Below are positions 9,400-18,682 of a stretch of 64,000 nt of DNA, one piece after another (within the stretch, counting starts at the first letter, position 1; each line of letters starts with the position of its first letter). This stretch comes from Bacillus siamensis KCTC 13613 (GTDB lineage: Bacteria > Bacillota > Bacilli > Bacillales > Bacillaceae). The translations under genes were made by a program, and so were the position numbers. The stretch covers positions 901,627 to 965,626 of the forward strand of contig NZ_AJVF01000039.1 of NCBI RefSeq assembly GCF_000262045.1, in the 5' to 3' direction. A model generated the notes under the pieces. That model was not told the DNA's origin, did no database searches, and was given only the letters and a program-made list of their open reading frames with translations.

Positions 9400-9813
9400 T
9401 TAGGATAGAAATCGGTTTTTGATCTCAGGGGAGGGGAGCATGCATGCTTCCTTCTTTCCGAACCATTTATAACGGCGCCGGGCGATGAAAGAATAAGCTC
9501 TGTCCCTGAGAGGGCGGGGCACTGCGAAAAAAACCGCTGACAGCCGCCAGGCCCCGGAGAGATGCCGGGCAGCCTTTAATACGGCTGCGGATTTTTTGTA
9601 GATCCGCCCGTTTTCGATAAAAATCATGCTGTCAAATTGTTCTGTCGGAAGTCCTTCTGATGCCAAAAGCTCCCGGGCGGTATCTGATTGCAATGATGCA
9701 AATGAGATCAGGCCGGCCGGATCGCGTTTAATGATGAATTGAACGGCGCCGCTGCATAAGTTGCAGACGCCGTCAAACAAAAGCACGCGGTCCGGAAGCT
9801 GAGCTGGTTTCAA
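9400..9813 (-). CDS. yuxK: YuxK, DCC-family thiol oxidoreductase-like protein
   Basis: A 137-residue protein of the DUF393/DCC family, named for the motif seen here as FDGVCNLCSGAVQF near residue 13: an Asp followed by a CxxC pair, as in thioredoxin-like folds. The C-terminus has the family's RDRAYSFIARRRYKWFG. The start is TTG 9813 behind GGAGGGG. It lies 21 bp after pbpD on the same strand, so the two may be cotranscribed. The substrate is unknown. Confidence 0.85.
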   Translation of the reverse strand: MKPAQLPDRVLLFDGVCNLCSGAVQFIIKRDPAGLISFASLQSDTARELLASEGLPTEQFDSMIFIENGRIYKKSAAVLKAARHLSGAWRLSAVFFAVPRPLRDRAYSFIARRRYKWFGKKEACMLPSPEIKNRFLS

Positions 9814-9834
9814 GTCGGATCCCCTCCATTATCT

Positions 9835-11709
9835 TTAATAAGCTGCCTGCAGCGTGTTTTTCCAGATCGAAAGCTGAGGGCTTGCGTCATGCAGATATTC
9901 GACGCTTGACGGTGTATCCTTGCCGACCCATACCCCCATCGTGTAAGCATCCGTCAGGCCGACAAACCACATATCGTGATAGTCATTTGACGTCCCTGAT
10001 TTTCCGCCGACGTACGGAGCTTTAAAGTTCGCTTTTTTCCCTGTTCCGCTTTTCACGACGGCTTTCATCATTTCTTTGATCTGCATGTTGGTCCGCACGC
10101 TGAATACCTGCGTCGGCTCATCTTTCCATTTTAATATCGTTTTTCCTTTTAAATCAGTCACTTTCGTAATCGCGTGACTCGGCGTATAAACGCCGTTGTT
10201 TCCGAACGTGGTGTACGCATTGGTCATTTCAAGCGGCGTCATGCCGTTTGTAAAACCGCCAAGCGCCGCAGGCAGACGGTAATCCGCGCTGACCAGCTTC
10301 GCGAAATGAAACGGTTCAAGATAGCTGAACGCCTTATTGACGCCCACGCGGTCCATGATTCTGATGGCCGGTGTATTGTACGAGTATTTAAACGCCGTTT
10401 CCAGCGTAACCGTCCCGTACGTGCGGTTATTATAGTTCTGCGGGCAGTAATCCGCACTGCAGAATTTGCTTGCGTCAATCTTGCTGTGCGGCGTTGCGCC
10501 GGTCTTTTCAATGTAAGGCCCGTAATCAAGCAGCGGCTTAATGGATGAACCGGGCTGTCTGTATGCCTGATAGGCGCGGTTGAAATCATATTTATGATAA
10601 TCTTTCCCGCCTGAAAGCGCGATAATCTGATGCGTCTGATGATTAATCACGGCCGCTCCGCCCTGAACGCCTGCATACGGCAGATTTTGATTCACTTGGG
10701 CGACGACCTGATTTTGCATATACGGATTCAGCGCCGTATAAATCTTCACACCGTCTTTTAACAATGTGCCGACTCTATCGGAAAGCTCACTCTGTATTTT
10801 TTGTTTCGCCTTTCCGGAAGCTTTTTCAAGGCGTTTGTCATAGCCTTCAGATGATGAAACAAGCTGTGTGAATTCATCATTTACATAGGAAACATAGTCA
10901 GGATATTTGTTTGTTTTTTCGTTTATATCAAGCTTGATCTTTTCCTTTTCGGCTTTTTTCAGCTGTTTTCCGGATATGACACCCGCTTTTTTTAATCCGT
11001 TAAGCAATCTGACTTGTCGTTTTTTCGTATAGTCAAAATGCTTGAGAGGATCATATAATGTAGGGTTATTAGGGATGGCGCAGATAAAGGCCATTTCTCC
11101 CAAGGTGAGAGATTTCAGCGGCTTGCTGAAATAAAATTGTGCCGCCGAACCGACACCGTATACACCGTTATTAAAATAAATCGTATTTAAGTAGCCTTCC
11201 AAAATCTCATCTTTGCTGTATTTTTTCTCAAGCTGATAGGAATAGGCCAGCTCCGTCAGTTTTCGGCTGAAGGTGCGTTCATGGCTTAAATACACATTTC
11301 TCGCCAGCTGCTGGGTGATGGTGCTGGCGCCCTGGTCAATTTTATGATCTTTGAAATTGGAGGCGGCCGCTCTGACCATCCCCATAAAGTCAAACCCTTT
11401 ATGCTCATAAAAATGACGGTCTTCAGAGGTTAAAAACAGCTGTTTTACCTCATTCGGTATTTTATTAAAGGGCACGATCACGCGGTTCTCATGATCGCTG
11501 ACAATCTCAGAAACAAGGCTTCCGTCCCTGTCATACATGTAACTGTTTTGAACCAGGTTGATCGCTTTTAAATCAATATGTTTATCGAGCACCTGATCAA
11601 AAGGCTTGATTTGTTTTACCTCTTTGCCGGAAGCAATAACTGTAAATGCAAACAACGGGATAATGCCGAGCAGCAAAATCCATCCGATTATTTTACGTAC
11701 CATGGTCAC
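9835..11709 (-). CDS. pbpD: Penicillin-binding protein 4 (class A)
   Basis: A 624-residue bifunctional peptidoglycan synthase with one N-terminal TM anchor (about 5-27). The glycosyltransferase domain (about 60-240) has EDRHFYEHKGFD with the catalytic Glu and STITQQLARN. The transpeptidase domain (about 330-620) has SxxK as SSIK, SYN as SYNTPAIR and the KTG motif as GGKSGTSND. The start is GTG 11709, eight bases after AGGAG; an ATG two codons later is a poorer fit. The length equals B. subtilis PbpD as I recall it. Confidence 0.95.
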   Translation of the reverse strand: MTMVRKIIGWILLLGIIPLFAFTVIASGKEVKQIKPFDQVLDKHIDLKAINLVQNSYMYDRDGSLVSEIVSDHENRVIVPFNKIPNEVKQLFLTSEDRHFYEHKGFDFMGMVRAAASNFKDHKIDQGASTITQQLARNVYLSHERTFSRKLTELAYSYQLEKKYSKDEILEGYLNTIYFNNGVYGVGSAAQFYFSKPLKSLTLGEMAFICAIPNNPTLYDPLKHFDYTKKRQVRLLNGLKKAGVISGKQLKKAEKEKIKLDINEKTNKYPDYVSYVNDEFTQLVSSSEGYDKRLEKASGKAKQKIQSELSDRVGTLLKDGVKIYTALNPYMQNQVVAQVNQNLPYAGVQGGAAVINHQTHQIIALSGGKDYHKYDFNRAYQAYRQPGSSIKPLLDYGPYIEKTGATPHSKIDASKFCSADYCPQNYNNRTYGTVTLETAFKYSYNTPAIRIMDRVGVNKAFSYLEPFHFAKLVSADYRLPAALGGFTNGMTPLEMTNAYTTFGNNGVYTPSHAITKVTDLKGKTILKWKDEPTQVFSVRTNMQIKEMMKAVVKSGTGKKANFKAPYVGGKSGTSNDYHDMWFVGLTDAYTMGVWVGKDTPSSVEYLHDASPQLSIWKNTLQAAY

Positions 11710-11799
11710 TCTCTTTTCTCCTGATTTCTAGCCATATCGTATCATTCTTTTAAGAATACGAGAAGGTTAAATTTAGAAGAAATCATAATTGCTGATCGG

Positions 11800-13008
11800 T
11801 CAGCCCGCATCAGACGCTGTATCTTTTTGCAAATGTCCGGCCAGCCATAAAAGCCCCGCGCCTGCCAAAAAGAGAAAAGCGGTGACGTAGAAAGCGGCCG
11901 AAATGGAAAAGCCGCTTGACACCGCACCGCCGAGCAGAGGGCCGATTACGTTTCCGAGAAAACGAAAGCTGACGTTATAGCCGAGCACCTCCCCCTGAAT
12001 GCTGCCCGGCGCCCTGACGCGGATCGCTGCCGTCATACAAGGCAGCGTCCCGCCCATGACCATCCCGAACAGAAATCTGAAGACTAAAAGGATGGAAAGG
12101 GAGGAGGCGAGCGCCTGCGGAATAAAAAAAACCGCTGAGGCAATCAAAAGCACGATTAAGATCCGGCTGTGGCCGAAGCGGTCGCCGAGGTCTCCCCATT
12201 TCCGGGCAAGCAGCAAGCTTCCGAGTCCGGTCGCAGAAAACGCCATTCCGGAGAAAAAGGCTAAATTAACAGGTCCGTGCAGCTCATTAACATATAAAGC
12301 GAGAAGCGGCTGAATACTGAAATTGCCGGTCTGCACGATCATAGTAAGCACCATCATCGCCCAAAGCGCGGGCTGGTGAAAAATATAAGAGAGCACCTGT
12401 TTTCTGGAGTAGGTTTTCCGCTTGCTTTGTTTCTCGCTGAGCGGCTGCTCATTGACCTGAAATAAAACGAGAAGCACAGATGCGAAAATGACAAAAGACG
12501 TAATAAAAAACGTGTACGTAAACCCGAAGCTGTCAGCAAGCAGCCCGCCCAGCATCGGTCCGAATAAAGTGCCTGACACCTGACCCATCTGCAGCGTGCC
12601 GAGTGTTTTCCCGGCAGTCTCTTTCGGCGTCTGCGCCGAAATCATCGCCAGTGATGTCGGAACAAAGCCCGTGACAAGGCCCATAAGCAGCCGGAGGACA
12701 AACAGCTGATAAACCGATGTCACAAACCCCATCAATAAAATGCTGACGGCAATGCCGGTGCCGGTAATCAAGAGAATTTTTTTGTAGCCGCGCTTATCGC
12801 CGAATCTTCCCCAAAACGGGGAAATCACAAACGCCATTAAAAACGTGACGCCGAACACATAACCGCTCCATCTCTGCACATACCCGCCCGAATGGGGGCT
12901 GATCGTTTCAATATATAACGAAAGAAACGGAACAATCATAGTCATGCTGGCGGAAATAAAGAAATTTGTAATCCAAATGACGACGAAGTTCTTCTTACGG
13001 ACAGAAAT
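11800..13008 (-). CDS. yuxJ: MFS efflux transporter (YuxJ-like), probable AUU start
   Basis: A major facilitator of the multidrug-exporter type (DHA1) with about 12 TM segments and the loop motif WGRFGDKRGYKKIL near residue 70. The first in-frame ATG (12945) would cut off the first half of TM1. The reading frame stays open upstream and encodes a good N-terminus (ISVRKKNFVVIWITNFFISA). A near-perfect ribosome site, GAAGGTGAT, ends 3 bases before an ATT codon at 13008, and no ATG, GTG or TTG is available. I take ATT as the start (402 aa). The substrate is unknown. Confidence 0.8.
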   Translation of the reverse strand: MSVRKKNFVVIWITNFFISASMTMIVPFLSLYIETISPHSGGYVQRWSGYVFGVTFLMAFVISPFWGRFGDKRGYKKILLITGTGIAVSILLMGFVTSVYQLFVLRLLMGLVTGFVPTSLAMISAQTPKETAGKTLGTLQMGQVSGTLFGPMLGGLLADSFGFTYTFFITSFVIFASVLLVLFQVNEQPLSEKQSKRKTYSRKQVLSYIFHQPALWAMMVLTMIVQTGNFSIQPLLALYVNELHGPVNLAFFSGMAFSATGLGSLLLARKWGDLGDRFGHSRILIVLLIASAVFFIPQALASSLSILLVFRFLFGMVMGGTLPCMTAAIRVRAPGSIQGEVLGYNVSFRFLGNVIGPLLGGAVSSGFSISAAFYVTAFLFLAGAGLLWLAGHLQKDTASDAG

Positions 13009-13194
13009 AACATCACCTTCTTTACTTTTCGTGTGTCTAATTATAAGTATATAGGAATGAATCCGGTATTTGTATTTTCGATGCGGATATAGGAAAATTC
13101 ATTATTTTTAGAAAATGAAGAAAGTTTCAGAGGGGAAACTGATATACTATCATAAAATATCATTTTTGATCGGAGGAAAGGCAGGTGTAAAAAA

Positions 13195-13812
13195 GTGGAT
13201 CAGCGCAGTCTTCTCATTATTGATTTTGAATTTACGATGCCTGACGGAAAATACAGCCCGCAAAATTTCTTTCCCGAAATTATTGAAGCGGGGATTGTCA
13301 AGACAGTGAATGATGAAGTGACTGAAACGTTTTCGAGTTATATCAAACCGAAAAAATTTCCGAAGCTGACAAAACGATGCAAAACCTTTCTGAACATCAC
13401 TCAAAAAGACGTGGACGGCGGAATCACGTTTAATGAATTCATCCGCAAATTAAATGAGCTTGACCCTGATAAAAACTGCACGATCGTCACCTGGGGCAAT
13501 ATGGATATGAAAGTGTTAAAGCAAAATTGCATGTTTAACCACATCCCCTTTCCATTTAAAGGAGAACTCCGGGATTTGTCCCTTGAATATAAAAACTTCT
13601 TCGGAGACAGAACTCTGACCGGGCTTTGGAAAGCGGCTGAAGAGTATGGCGATAAAGGGACGGGCACACATCATAAAGCGCTTGATGATGCGCAGACGAC
13701 TTATAAATTATTCAAGCTTGTCGAACGGGATAAACAATACCTTGAAAAACCGAAACCTCCGACGATCGGCGATCGCGTCGATCTGACTGAACTGTTTCGC
13801 CGGGCCACATAA
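13195..13812 (+). CDS. kapD: KapD, DEDDh exonuclease-like inhibitor of the KinA pathway
   Basis: A 205-residue RNase T/DnaQ-type exonuclease domain. Metal-binding residues are seen in IDFEFTMPDG near the start (DxE), in WGNMDMKVLK near 98 and in HHKALDDAQTTYKL near 160 (His and Asp of the DEDDh set). In B. subtilis it inhibits entry into sporulation through KinA when overproduced. The GTG start at 13195 has an AGGTG eight bases upstream; the stronger GGAGG at 13172 is too distant. It converges on kapB. Confidence 0.9.
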   Translation: MDQRSLLIIDFEFTMPDGKYSPQNFFPEIIEAGIVKTVNDEVTETFSSYIKPKKFPKLTKRCKTFLNITQKDVDGGITFNEFIRKLNELDPDKNCTIVTWGNMDMKVLKQNCMFNHIPFPFKGELRDLSLEYKNFFGDRTLTGLWKAAEEYGDKGTGTHHKALDDAQTTYKLFKLVERDKQYLEKPKPPTIGDRVDLTELFRRAT

Positions 13813-13836
13813 AAAAACCCAATCATGCCGACTGGG

Positions 13837-14223
13837 TCATAGTCTTTTAAAATAGTCGCGCTCTAACACGGCCAAGTTGGCGAGCGAACGTTCCGCCCAT
13901 TCTGAGCCGTCCGCTGTGAGCTGATCTTTCAGCCGGGCAGCCGCCGCTTGTAAGGAAGCCGTATAATCAGGAACTTCGCCTTCAAACGGTTTGACCATAT
14001 GATGCGGTATGTTTGTCTGTTCTCCGAATGCCAGCGCTCTTCTTTCATGAAAAAACGGAACATCCGCCTGCTTCGGATGATGAAGATCTCCTTGAGCGGG
14101 ATGCGTCAGAACGGCTTTAATTTTTACTAAATAGTGATTGGGCCTGACGTCTGTCACTTCCCCTATGTATACTCCTGTTTTATAAAACCCTTTTACGATT
14201 GTGCCGATTTCAAATGAATTCAT
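13837..14223 (-). CDS. kapB: KapB, kinase-associated lipoprotein-type factor
   Basis: A 128-residue protein required for KinB activity in B. subtilis. It is known as kinase-associated protein B and often annotated a lipoprotein, although no signal peptide or lipobox is visible here. It opens with an SH3-like stretch (GTIVKGFYKTGVYIGEVTDV) and has the conserved HPAQGDLHHPKQADVPFF. The start is ATG 14223 after AGAGGTGA. It lies 45 bp downstream of kinB on the same strand, the classic kinB-kapB operon. Confidence 0.9.
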   Translation of the reverse strand: MNSFEIGTIVKGFYKTGVYIGEVTDVRPNHYLVKIKAVLTHPAQGDLHHPKQADVPFFHERRALAFGEQTNIPHHMVKPFEGEVPDYTASLQAAAARLKDQLTADGSEWAERSLANLAVLERDYFKRL

Positions 14224-14268
14224 TGCGTTCACCTCTCTGTTTATTCTATATAAGATCAACGCGATTGG

Positions 14269-15552
14269 CTAGAGAACAGCTGCCGGAAGCCTGACAGAGG
14301 CCGTGGTGCCCGAGTGCTCTCCGCTGGTGAAATAGACGGAGCCTTCATGATGCTGAATAATGGAGAATGTCACAGTAAGCCCAAGTCCGGTGCCGTTAGT
14401 CTTCAGCGTATAATACGGCTTGCCGAGTTTTTGAAGTTCTTCGTCGGACATGCCGATCCCATTATCCGTAATCTGAATGAGAATCATCTGTTCCTGTTTT
14501 TGGACGGAGACCTCGATTCGGCCGTTTTCGGAAGGCACGGCTTCAATACTGTTTTTAATCAGATTAATGAAGGCTTGTTTTAGTTTTTTCACATCCCCGA
14601 ACACATATAAATCCGGCTCGCTTCGAACAGTAACGGTCACCGATTTAAAATTGGCGTATGACTCCATTAAGGAACCAGTTTCCTTCACAAGCAGAGAAAT
14701 ATCAAACTTTTCTTTTTCATAATCATCCTGCTTCGCCATATCCAGATAATTCGTTATGATCGTCTGAGCCCGGTCAAGTTCGGACAGCACAAGCTTCTGA
14801 TACCCGGCGTGTGATTTATCCTGAAGCTGATCGCCGCTGAACAGCAGCTGCACGAAACCTCTGACGACCGTGAGCGGATTGCGGACTTCGTGTGCGACGC
14901 TTGCCGCAAGCTCGCTGACGACAGCCATTTTCTCTGAGTGAATCAGCCTTGCCCGCATGGACGCATTCTCATCAATGATTTCAATCAAATAAATGCACAG
15001 CACAAGAGCGCTGATCTGAAAAAAAACGGATACTCCCGCCTCATAATATACGGAAGATAGATTTTGAAAGTTGAAAATATTGGTCACGGAATAGATGAAG
15101 ACAGATGCGGTTAATAAGGCGGCTTCAGTACAGCCGATGAGAAGAGCGAAAATCAGTTTCTTCCGCTTTGAAAAAAAGGGCCATTTCGTTTGGAGCTGGA
15201 TAGAGATGATGATTAAAAAAGGAATTAAGGATAAGAAAAAAAGAGCGGAAGGTTCAAACCATATGAGCTGGAACAAAACAGACGCTGCTCCTGCGGCAAG
15301 TCCTGCGGCAGTTCCGGAATAAAGCAGGCAGACGATAATGGGAATCAGCTGCAATCCGTAACGGACGGAATGAAGCTCCTGGATGGGAAAAGCCGTACAT
15401 AATAATGAAGATGCCGCTGCAAATACGGCGACCAGCAGGCGGTTCGCTCTCGGCACAAGCAAATCGGGCTTGCTGAGCCAGAAGACTTGATAGAGAAAAA
15501 TAGGAAATAAAAGAAAAGAGAAGTGAAGCAGATAATCCTTTACAATCTCCAT
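14269..15552 (-). CDS. kinB: Sporulation sensor histidine kinase KinB
   Basis: A 427-residue kinase feeding phosphate into the Spo0F-Spo0B-Spo0A relay. Six closely spaced TM helices fill residues 1-200 with almost no external sensor domain, as in the 5TM-5TMR/LytS-like KinB group. The kinase core has phospho-His in SVAHEVRNPLTVVRGF near 217, an N-box NLIKNSIEAV, and ITDNGIGMSDEEL and NGTGLGLTV in the ATP lid. ATG 15552 follows AAAGGA. Confidence 0.94.
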   Translation of the reverse strand: MEIVKDYLLHFSFLLFPIFLYQVFWLSKPDLLVPRANRLLVAVFAAASSLLCTAFPIQELHSVRYGLQLIPIIVCLLYSGTAAGLAAGAASVLFQLIWFEPSALFFLSLIPFLIIISIQLQTKWPFFSKRKKLIFALLIGCTEAALLTASVFIYSVTNIFNFQNLSSVYYEAGVSVFFQISALVLCIYLIEIIDENASMRARLIHSEKMAVVSELAASVAHEVRNPLTVVRGFVQLLFSGDQLQDKSHAGYQKLVLSELDRAQTIITNYLDMAKQDDYEKEKFDISLLVKETGSLMESYANFKSVTVTVRSEPDLYVFGDVKKLKQAFINLIKNSIEAVPSENGRIEVSVQKQEQMILIQITDNGIGMSDEELQKLGKPYYTLKTNGTGLGLTVTFSIIQHHEGSVYFTSGEHSGTTASVRLPAAVL

Positions 15553-15633
15553 TTATGCGAAATCCTTTCTTATGTAAATATGAACCTATTATAACATCTT
15601 TACCGGCAAAAAAAGTATATATTTCTCTAAAGA

Positions 15634-15665
15634 GAACGCCCTTATCTCTTCTGATAAAGGCGTCC
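15634..15665 (-). terminator. Terminator of patB
   Basis: On the minus strand GACGCCTTTATC pairs with GATAAGGGCGTTC around a short loop, followed by TCTCTTT. It lies just after the patB stop. Confidence 0.75.
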
Positions 15666-15671
15666 TTTACA

Positions 15672-16838
15672 TTATGAAGCAAGCGCTGCTTTGATTCTCT
15701 CAAGCCCTTCTTTTACAGCTGCGGCTGAACAGCCGACATTGAGTCTCATAAAGCCTTCGCCGCCAGGTCCGTATTTCGTTCCCGGCTCTAAAATGATTTT
15801 CCCTTTTTTGAGCATTCTTTCTTTGAGCTCGGCGTCTGAAAATCCGTATTCGCTGAAATCCATCCAGATCAAATAGGAAGCATCAGGCTTCATCATGCGG
15901 ACTTTCGGCAATTCTTCCTTAAAAAAGTCCTCAGCTAATTTCATATTCCCCTCAATGTAAGGAATCAGCGCGTCAAGCCAAGGGCCTCCCTTTGTATAAG
16001 CCGCTTCGATTGCTGCAACCGCAAATGTGTTGAGAGTGGAGATCCCGTTCCGATGCAATGCCGCGGAGAATTTCGCCCGCTTATACCGATCGGGAATGAT
16101 AATGGCCGATGCCTGAAGGCCGGCAATATTAAACGTCTTGCTCGGCGCGACACAAGTAACGGAAATCCGCGCAAAATCCTCAGACAGAGAAGCAAAAGGC
16201 GTGTGCGGTTTTCCGTACAGCATCAAGTCGGAGTGAATCTCGTCAGAAACGACGGTGACGTTATGGGCGGCGCACAGCGATCCGAGCTTCAAAAGCTCAT
16301 CCCGGCTCCACGCTCTGCCGGACGGATTGTGCGGATTACAGAGAATCATCAGCTTAACCTCGGAATCGCTCAGCTTTTTCTCAAGGTCCTCAAAATCCAT
16401 GCGGTAGATTCCGTTTTCTTCCCGTAAAGGATTATGTAAAACCTGCCGTTTGTTTTCCTTGATCATCTGATAAAAAGGCGTATATACCGGTGACTGGATC
16501 AAAACCTCATCTCCCGGTTCGGTAAAGGCCTGGACGGCCATGCTGATTGCCGTCACAATTCCGGGGCTGAACGTGATGCTTGCGGGATCTGGCCGGTAGC
16601 CGTGCCGTGTATCAAGCCATGAAGCGACGGCTTTTTTTGTGTTTTCGTCAGGAGACGTATAACCGAATATGCCATGGTCAAGACGGGCTTTTAATGCCTC
16701 TGTGACTGCTTCGGGAGCGCGGAAATCCATATCGGCCACCCACATCGGAAGTGCGTCCGATACGCCGAATAACGCTTCCGCCTTGTCCCATTTCACCGAT
16801 TGAGTGCCAAAGCGGTTTTCTCGAAGGTCAAAGTTCAT
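15672..16838 (-). CDS. patB: Cystathionine beta-lyase PatB (PLP-dependent)
   Basis: A 388-residue class-II aminotransferase fold of the MalY/PatB type. It cleaves cystathionine to homocysteine and has cysteine desulfhydrase activity in B. subtilis. It carries the opening SVKWDK, MWVADMDFRAPEAV near 34, CNPHNPSGRAW and the PLP-lysine region CVAPSKTFNIAGLQAS near 230. ATG 16838 follows AGGAGTGAC; the longer in-frame ORF from 16871 lacks a ribosome site. Confidence 0.92.
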   Translation of the reverse strand: MNFDLRENRFGTQSVKWDKAEALFGVSDALPMWVADMDFRAPEAVTEALKARLDHGIFGYTSPDENTKKAVASWLDTRHGYRPDPASITFSPGIVTAISMAVQAFTEPGDEVLIQSPVYTPFYQMIKENKRQVLHNPLREENGIYRMDFEDLEKKLSDSEVKLMILCNPHNPSGRAWSRDELLKLGSLCAAHNVTVVSDEIHSDLMLYGKPHTPFASLSEDFARISVTCVAPSKTFNIAGLQASAIIIPDRYKRAKFSAALHRNGISTLNTFAVAAIEAAYTKGGPWLDALIPYIEGNMKLAEDFFKEELPKVRMMKPDASYLIWMDFSEYGFSDAELKERMLKKGKIILEPGTKYGPGGEGFMRLNVGCSAAAVKEGLERIKAALAS

Positions 16839-16924
16839 GTATGTCACTCCTGTAGTATCATTATTTTTCACATCGTATCTATGATAAAATAGATTTGCAA
16901 ACTTTATTATAAGCGGTGATGAAA

Positions 16925-17185
16925 ATGGAAGAAAGCCAAGCGGTCATGGAAATGATGAAAATCATTGCCAAGTGGGACCCGTTTAAATATGGAGAAGATT
17001 TTTATGAGACAGAAGCCGTCGACATCGTTCAGGCCGTCTACAGTGAAGACCGTGCCGACAAGCTGGCAGCAGCCATTCAGGATATCTTTGAAGCTTCATT
17101 TGAGCAAAAGCTTCCGATCGAAGACTGTCAAAAGGCCGCCGCGCAGCTTCTGCTCATAAAAGAAAGCAGCTCCTGCACCCCTTAA
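16925..17185 (+). CDS. yugE: YugE, DUF1871 family protein
   Basis: An 86-residue acidic helical protein (DUF1871-like) with conserved WDPFKYGEDFYETEAVDIVQ. The start is taken at ATG 16925, because the upstream GTG-ATG at 16916 lies inside the AAGCGGTGAT ribosome site. This gives the 86-residue length I recall for YugE. The function is unknown. It ends at a terminator shared with convergent yugF. Confidence 0.75.
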   Translation: MEESQAVMEMMKIIAKWDPFKYGEDFYETEAVDIVQAVYSEDRADKLAAAIQDIFEASFEQKLPIEDCQKAAAQLLLIKESSSCTP

Positions 17186-17207
17186 AACCGGCGGAAACGC
17201 CGGTTTT
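17184..17207. terminator. Bidirectional terminator yugE/yugF
   Basis: A perfect 10-bp stem, AAAACCGGCG/CGCCGGTTTT, with a GAAA tetraloop is followed by T-runs on the plus strand and flanked by A/T runs for the other strand. Confidence 0.9.
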
Positions 17208-17208
17208 T

Positions 17209-18030
17209 TTATTGGACAAATTCAAAAATCCGCTCTGAAACAAACTCAGGACGCTCTTCGGGGACGAGGTGCCCCGTATCTTTAAGCGAATATAAAATAG
17301 AATCCGGCAGGTCGTGATGAAGCCGTTTTCCAACTGAAACCGGCACGACCCGGTCTTCTTCCCCCCATATTAAGAGCGCGGGGTTTTGTATTTTCTTCAA
17401 ATTCTCGGAGTCCAAATCGCCCTCCCTATGTCTGATGAACCTTGTCATCGCTTTGAAAATCTGGCGGTCTGTAAATGGTTTTTCATAACCGTCAATCATT
17501 TCCTGGTCGATAAGCGTCCGGTCGTGCACGACATTTAACAGGTTTTTCAGCACGCCGTCTTTTGAAAGCCAATACTTAAGATACAGGTCAAAACAAGGGA
17601 TATGCGTTCCGACTATAATCGACGGATGCGAGCGTTTTAAATACCCCGAGCTGCACAGCAGGACGATTCTAGTAAAAAGCTCGGGTTTAAGCAAAGACGC
17701 GGATAAGGAAATCTGGCCGCCCATCGAATGGCCGACGAGCGCGGCCCGGCTGATATTGAGCTTTTCCAAAAGTCCGATCAGAAGCTTGGCGAGGTTTGCA
17801 TAAGTGTATACGAACGTCCGTGACTTTTCCGATTGTCCGAAAGGAGGCAGGTCAACGGCGATAATATCATAATGGTTTCTGAGCAGCGGAATCAGTTTTC
17901 TGAAGCTGAATGCCGAAGATAAAAAACCGTGTACGCAGACGAGCGTCTGTCTGCCGGGATTCTCATAATGCTCGTAATACAGCTCAACTCCGTGTATCGC
18001 GGCCCGTTTAATCGGTGAAACAGCTTCCAT
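17209..18030 (-). CDS. yugF: YugF, alpha/beta hydrolase
   Basis: A 273-residue alpha/beta hydrolase. The oxyanion stretch VCVHGFLSSAF is near residue 30. The nucleophile elbow GHSMGG (Ser about 99), the acid in IWGEEDRVVP and the terminal His in DTGHLVPEERPEFV complete the triad. No signal peptide is seen, so it is cytoplasmic. The substrate cannot be read from sequence; such proteins are often annotated haloalkane dehalogenase- or MhpC-like. Confidence 0.88.
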   Translation of the reverse strand: MEAVSPIKRAAIHGVELYYEHYENPGRQTLVCVHGFLSSAFSFRKLIPLLRNHYDIIAVDLPPFGQSEKSRTFVYTYANLAKLLIGLLEKLNISRAALVGHSMGGQISLSASLLKPELFTRIVLLCSSGYLKRSHPSIIVGTHIPCFDLYLKYWLSKDGVLKNLLNVVHDRTLIDQEMIDGYEKPFTDRQIFKAMTRFIRHREGDLDSENLKKIQNPALLIWGEEDRVVPVSVGKRLHHDLPDSILYSLKDTGHLVPEERPEFVSERIFEFVQ

Positions 18031-18181
18031 GAGCGTCTTCTCCGTCCTTTCTGTGTTGTAGTGTAATGGCTTTTTAATTGTCAGATTTTAGCTCTGGTTT
18101 CTTGCGGGTTTTTCTTAGCATTTGTCGAAAATCATGATATAATGTCATGAAGATTTTTGATTAAGCAAAGGTGTGAAACGT

Positions 18182-18682
18182 ATGAAGCTGACCGAAAAAG
18201 AAACAGAAATATTAGAAATTTTAGACGAAAACAGCCGCGTTGATGCGGAAACGATCGCCAAAATGGCGAACATTCCCGCTGATGAAGTCAAAAGCATCAT
18301 TGAAAAGCTTGAAAAGGAAAAAGTCATCATTGATTATGCGGCGATGATCGACTGGCGCAAAGTTGACGGGCTGGAAGGCGTCACGGCGATGATTGACGTA
18401 AAAGTCACTCCGAAACGAAATGTCGGCTTTGATGAAGTTGCTGAACGGATATACAGATTCCAGGAAGTCGAATCAGTGTACCTGATGTCAGGGGTGTATG
18501 ACTTATCTGTCGTCATCCGCGGCAATACGATGTCAGACGTGGCGAGCTTCGTTTCTGAAAAACTGTCCACCCTTGAGTCTGTCGTTTCCACGACAACGCA
18601 CTTCATCCTGAAAAAATATAAGCATGACGGCAAAGTCTTTGAAAGCGGAGACGATGACAAAAGAATCGTGGTGTCTCCGTAA
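18182..18682 (+). CDS. alaR: AlaR, Lrp/AsnC-family regulator
   Basis: A 166-residue Lrp/AsnC regulator with an N-terminal winged HTH (TEKETEILEILDENSRV, then AKMANIPADEVKSIIEKLE) and a C-terminal RAM domain (AMIDVKVTPKRNVGFDEVAE, VESVYLMSGVYDLSVVI) that usually binds an amino acid. ATG 18182 follows AAAGGTGTG. It abuts alaT with no gap, so the pair is cotranscribed. In B. subtilis it is the activator of alaRT for alanine synthesis. Confidence 0.92.
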   Translation: MKLTEKETEILEILDENSRVDAETIAKMANIPADEVKSIIEKLEKEKVIIDYAAMIDWRKVDGLEGVTAMIDVKVTPKRNVGFDEVAERIYRFQEVESVYLMSGVYDLSVVIRGNTMSDVASFVSEKLSTLESVVSTTTHFILKKYKHDGKVFESGDDDKRIVVSP

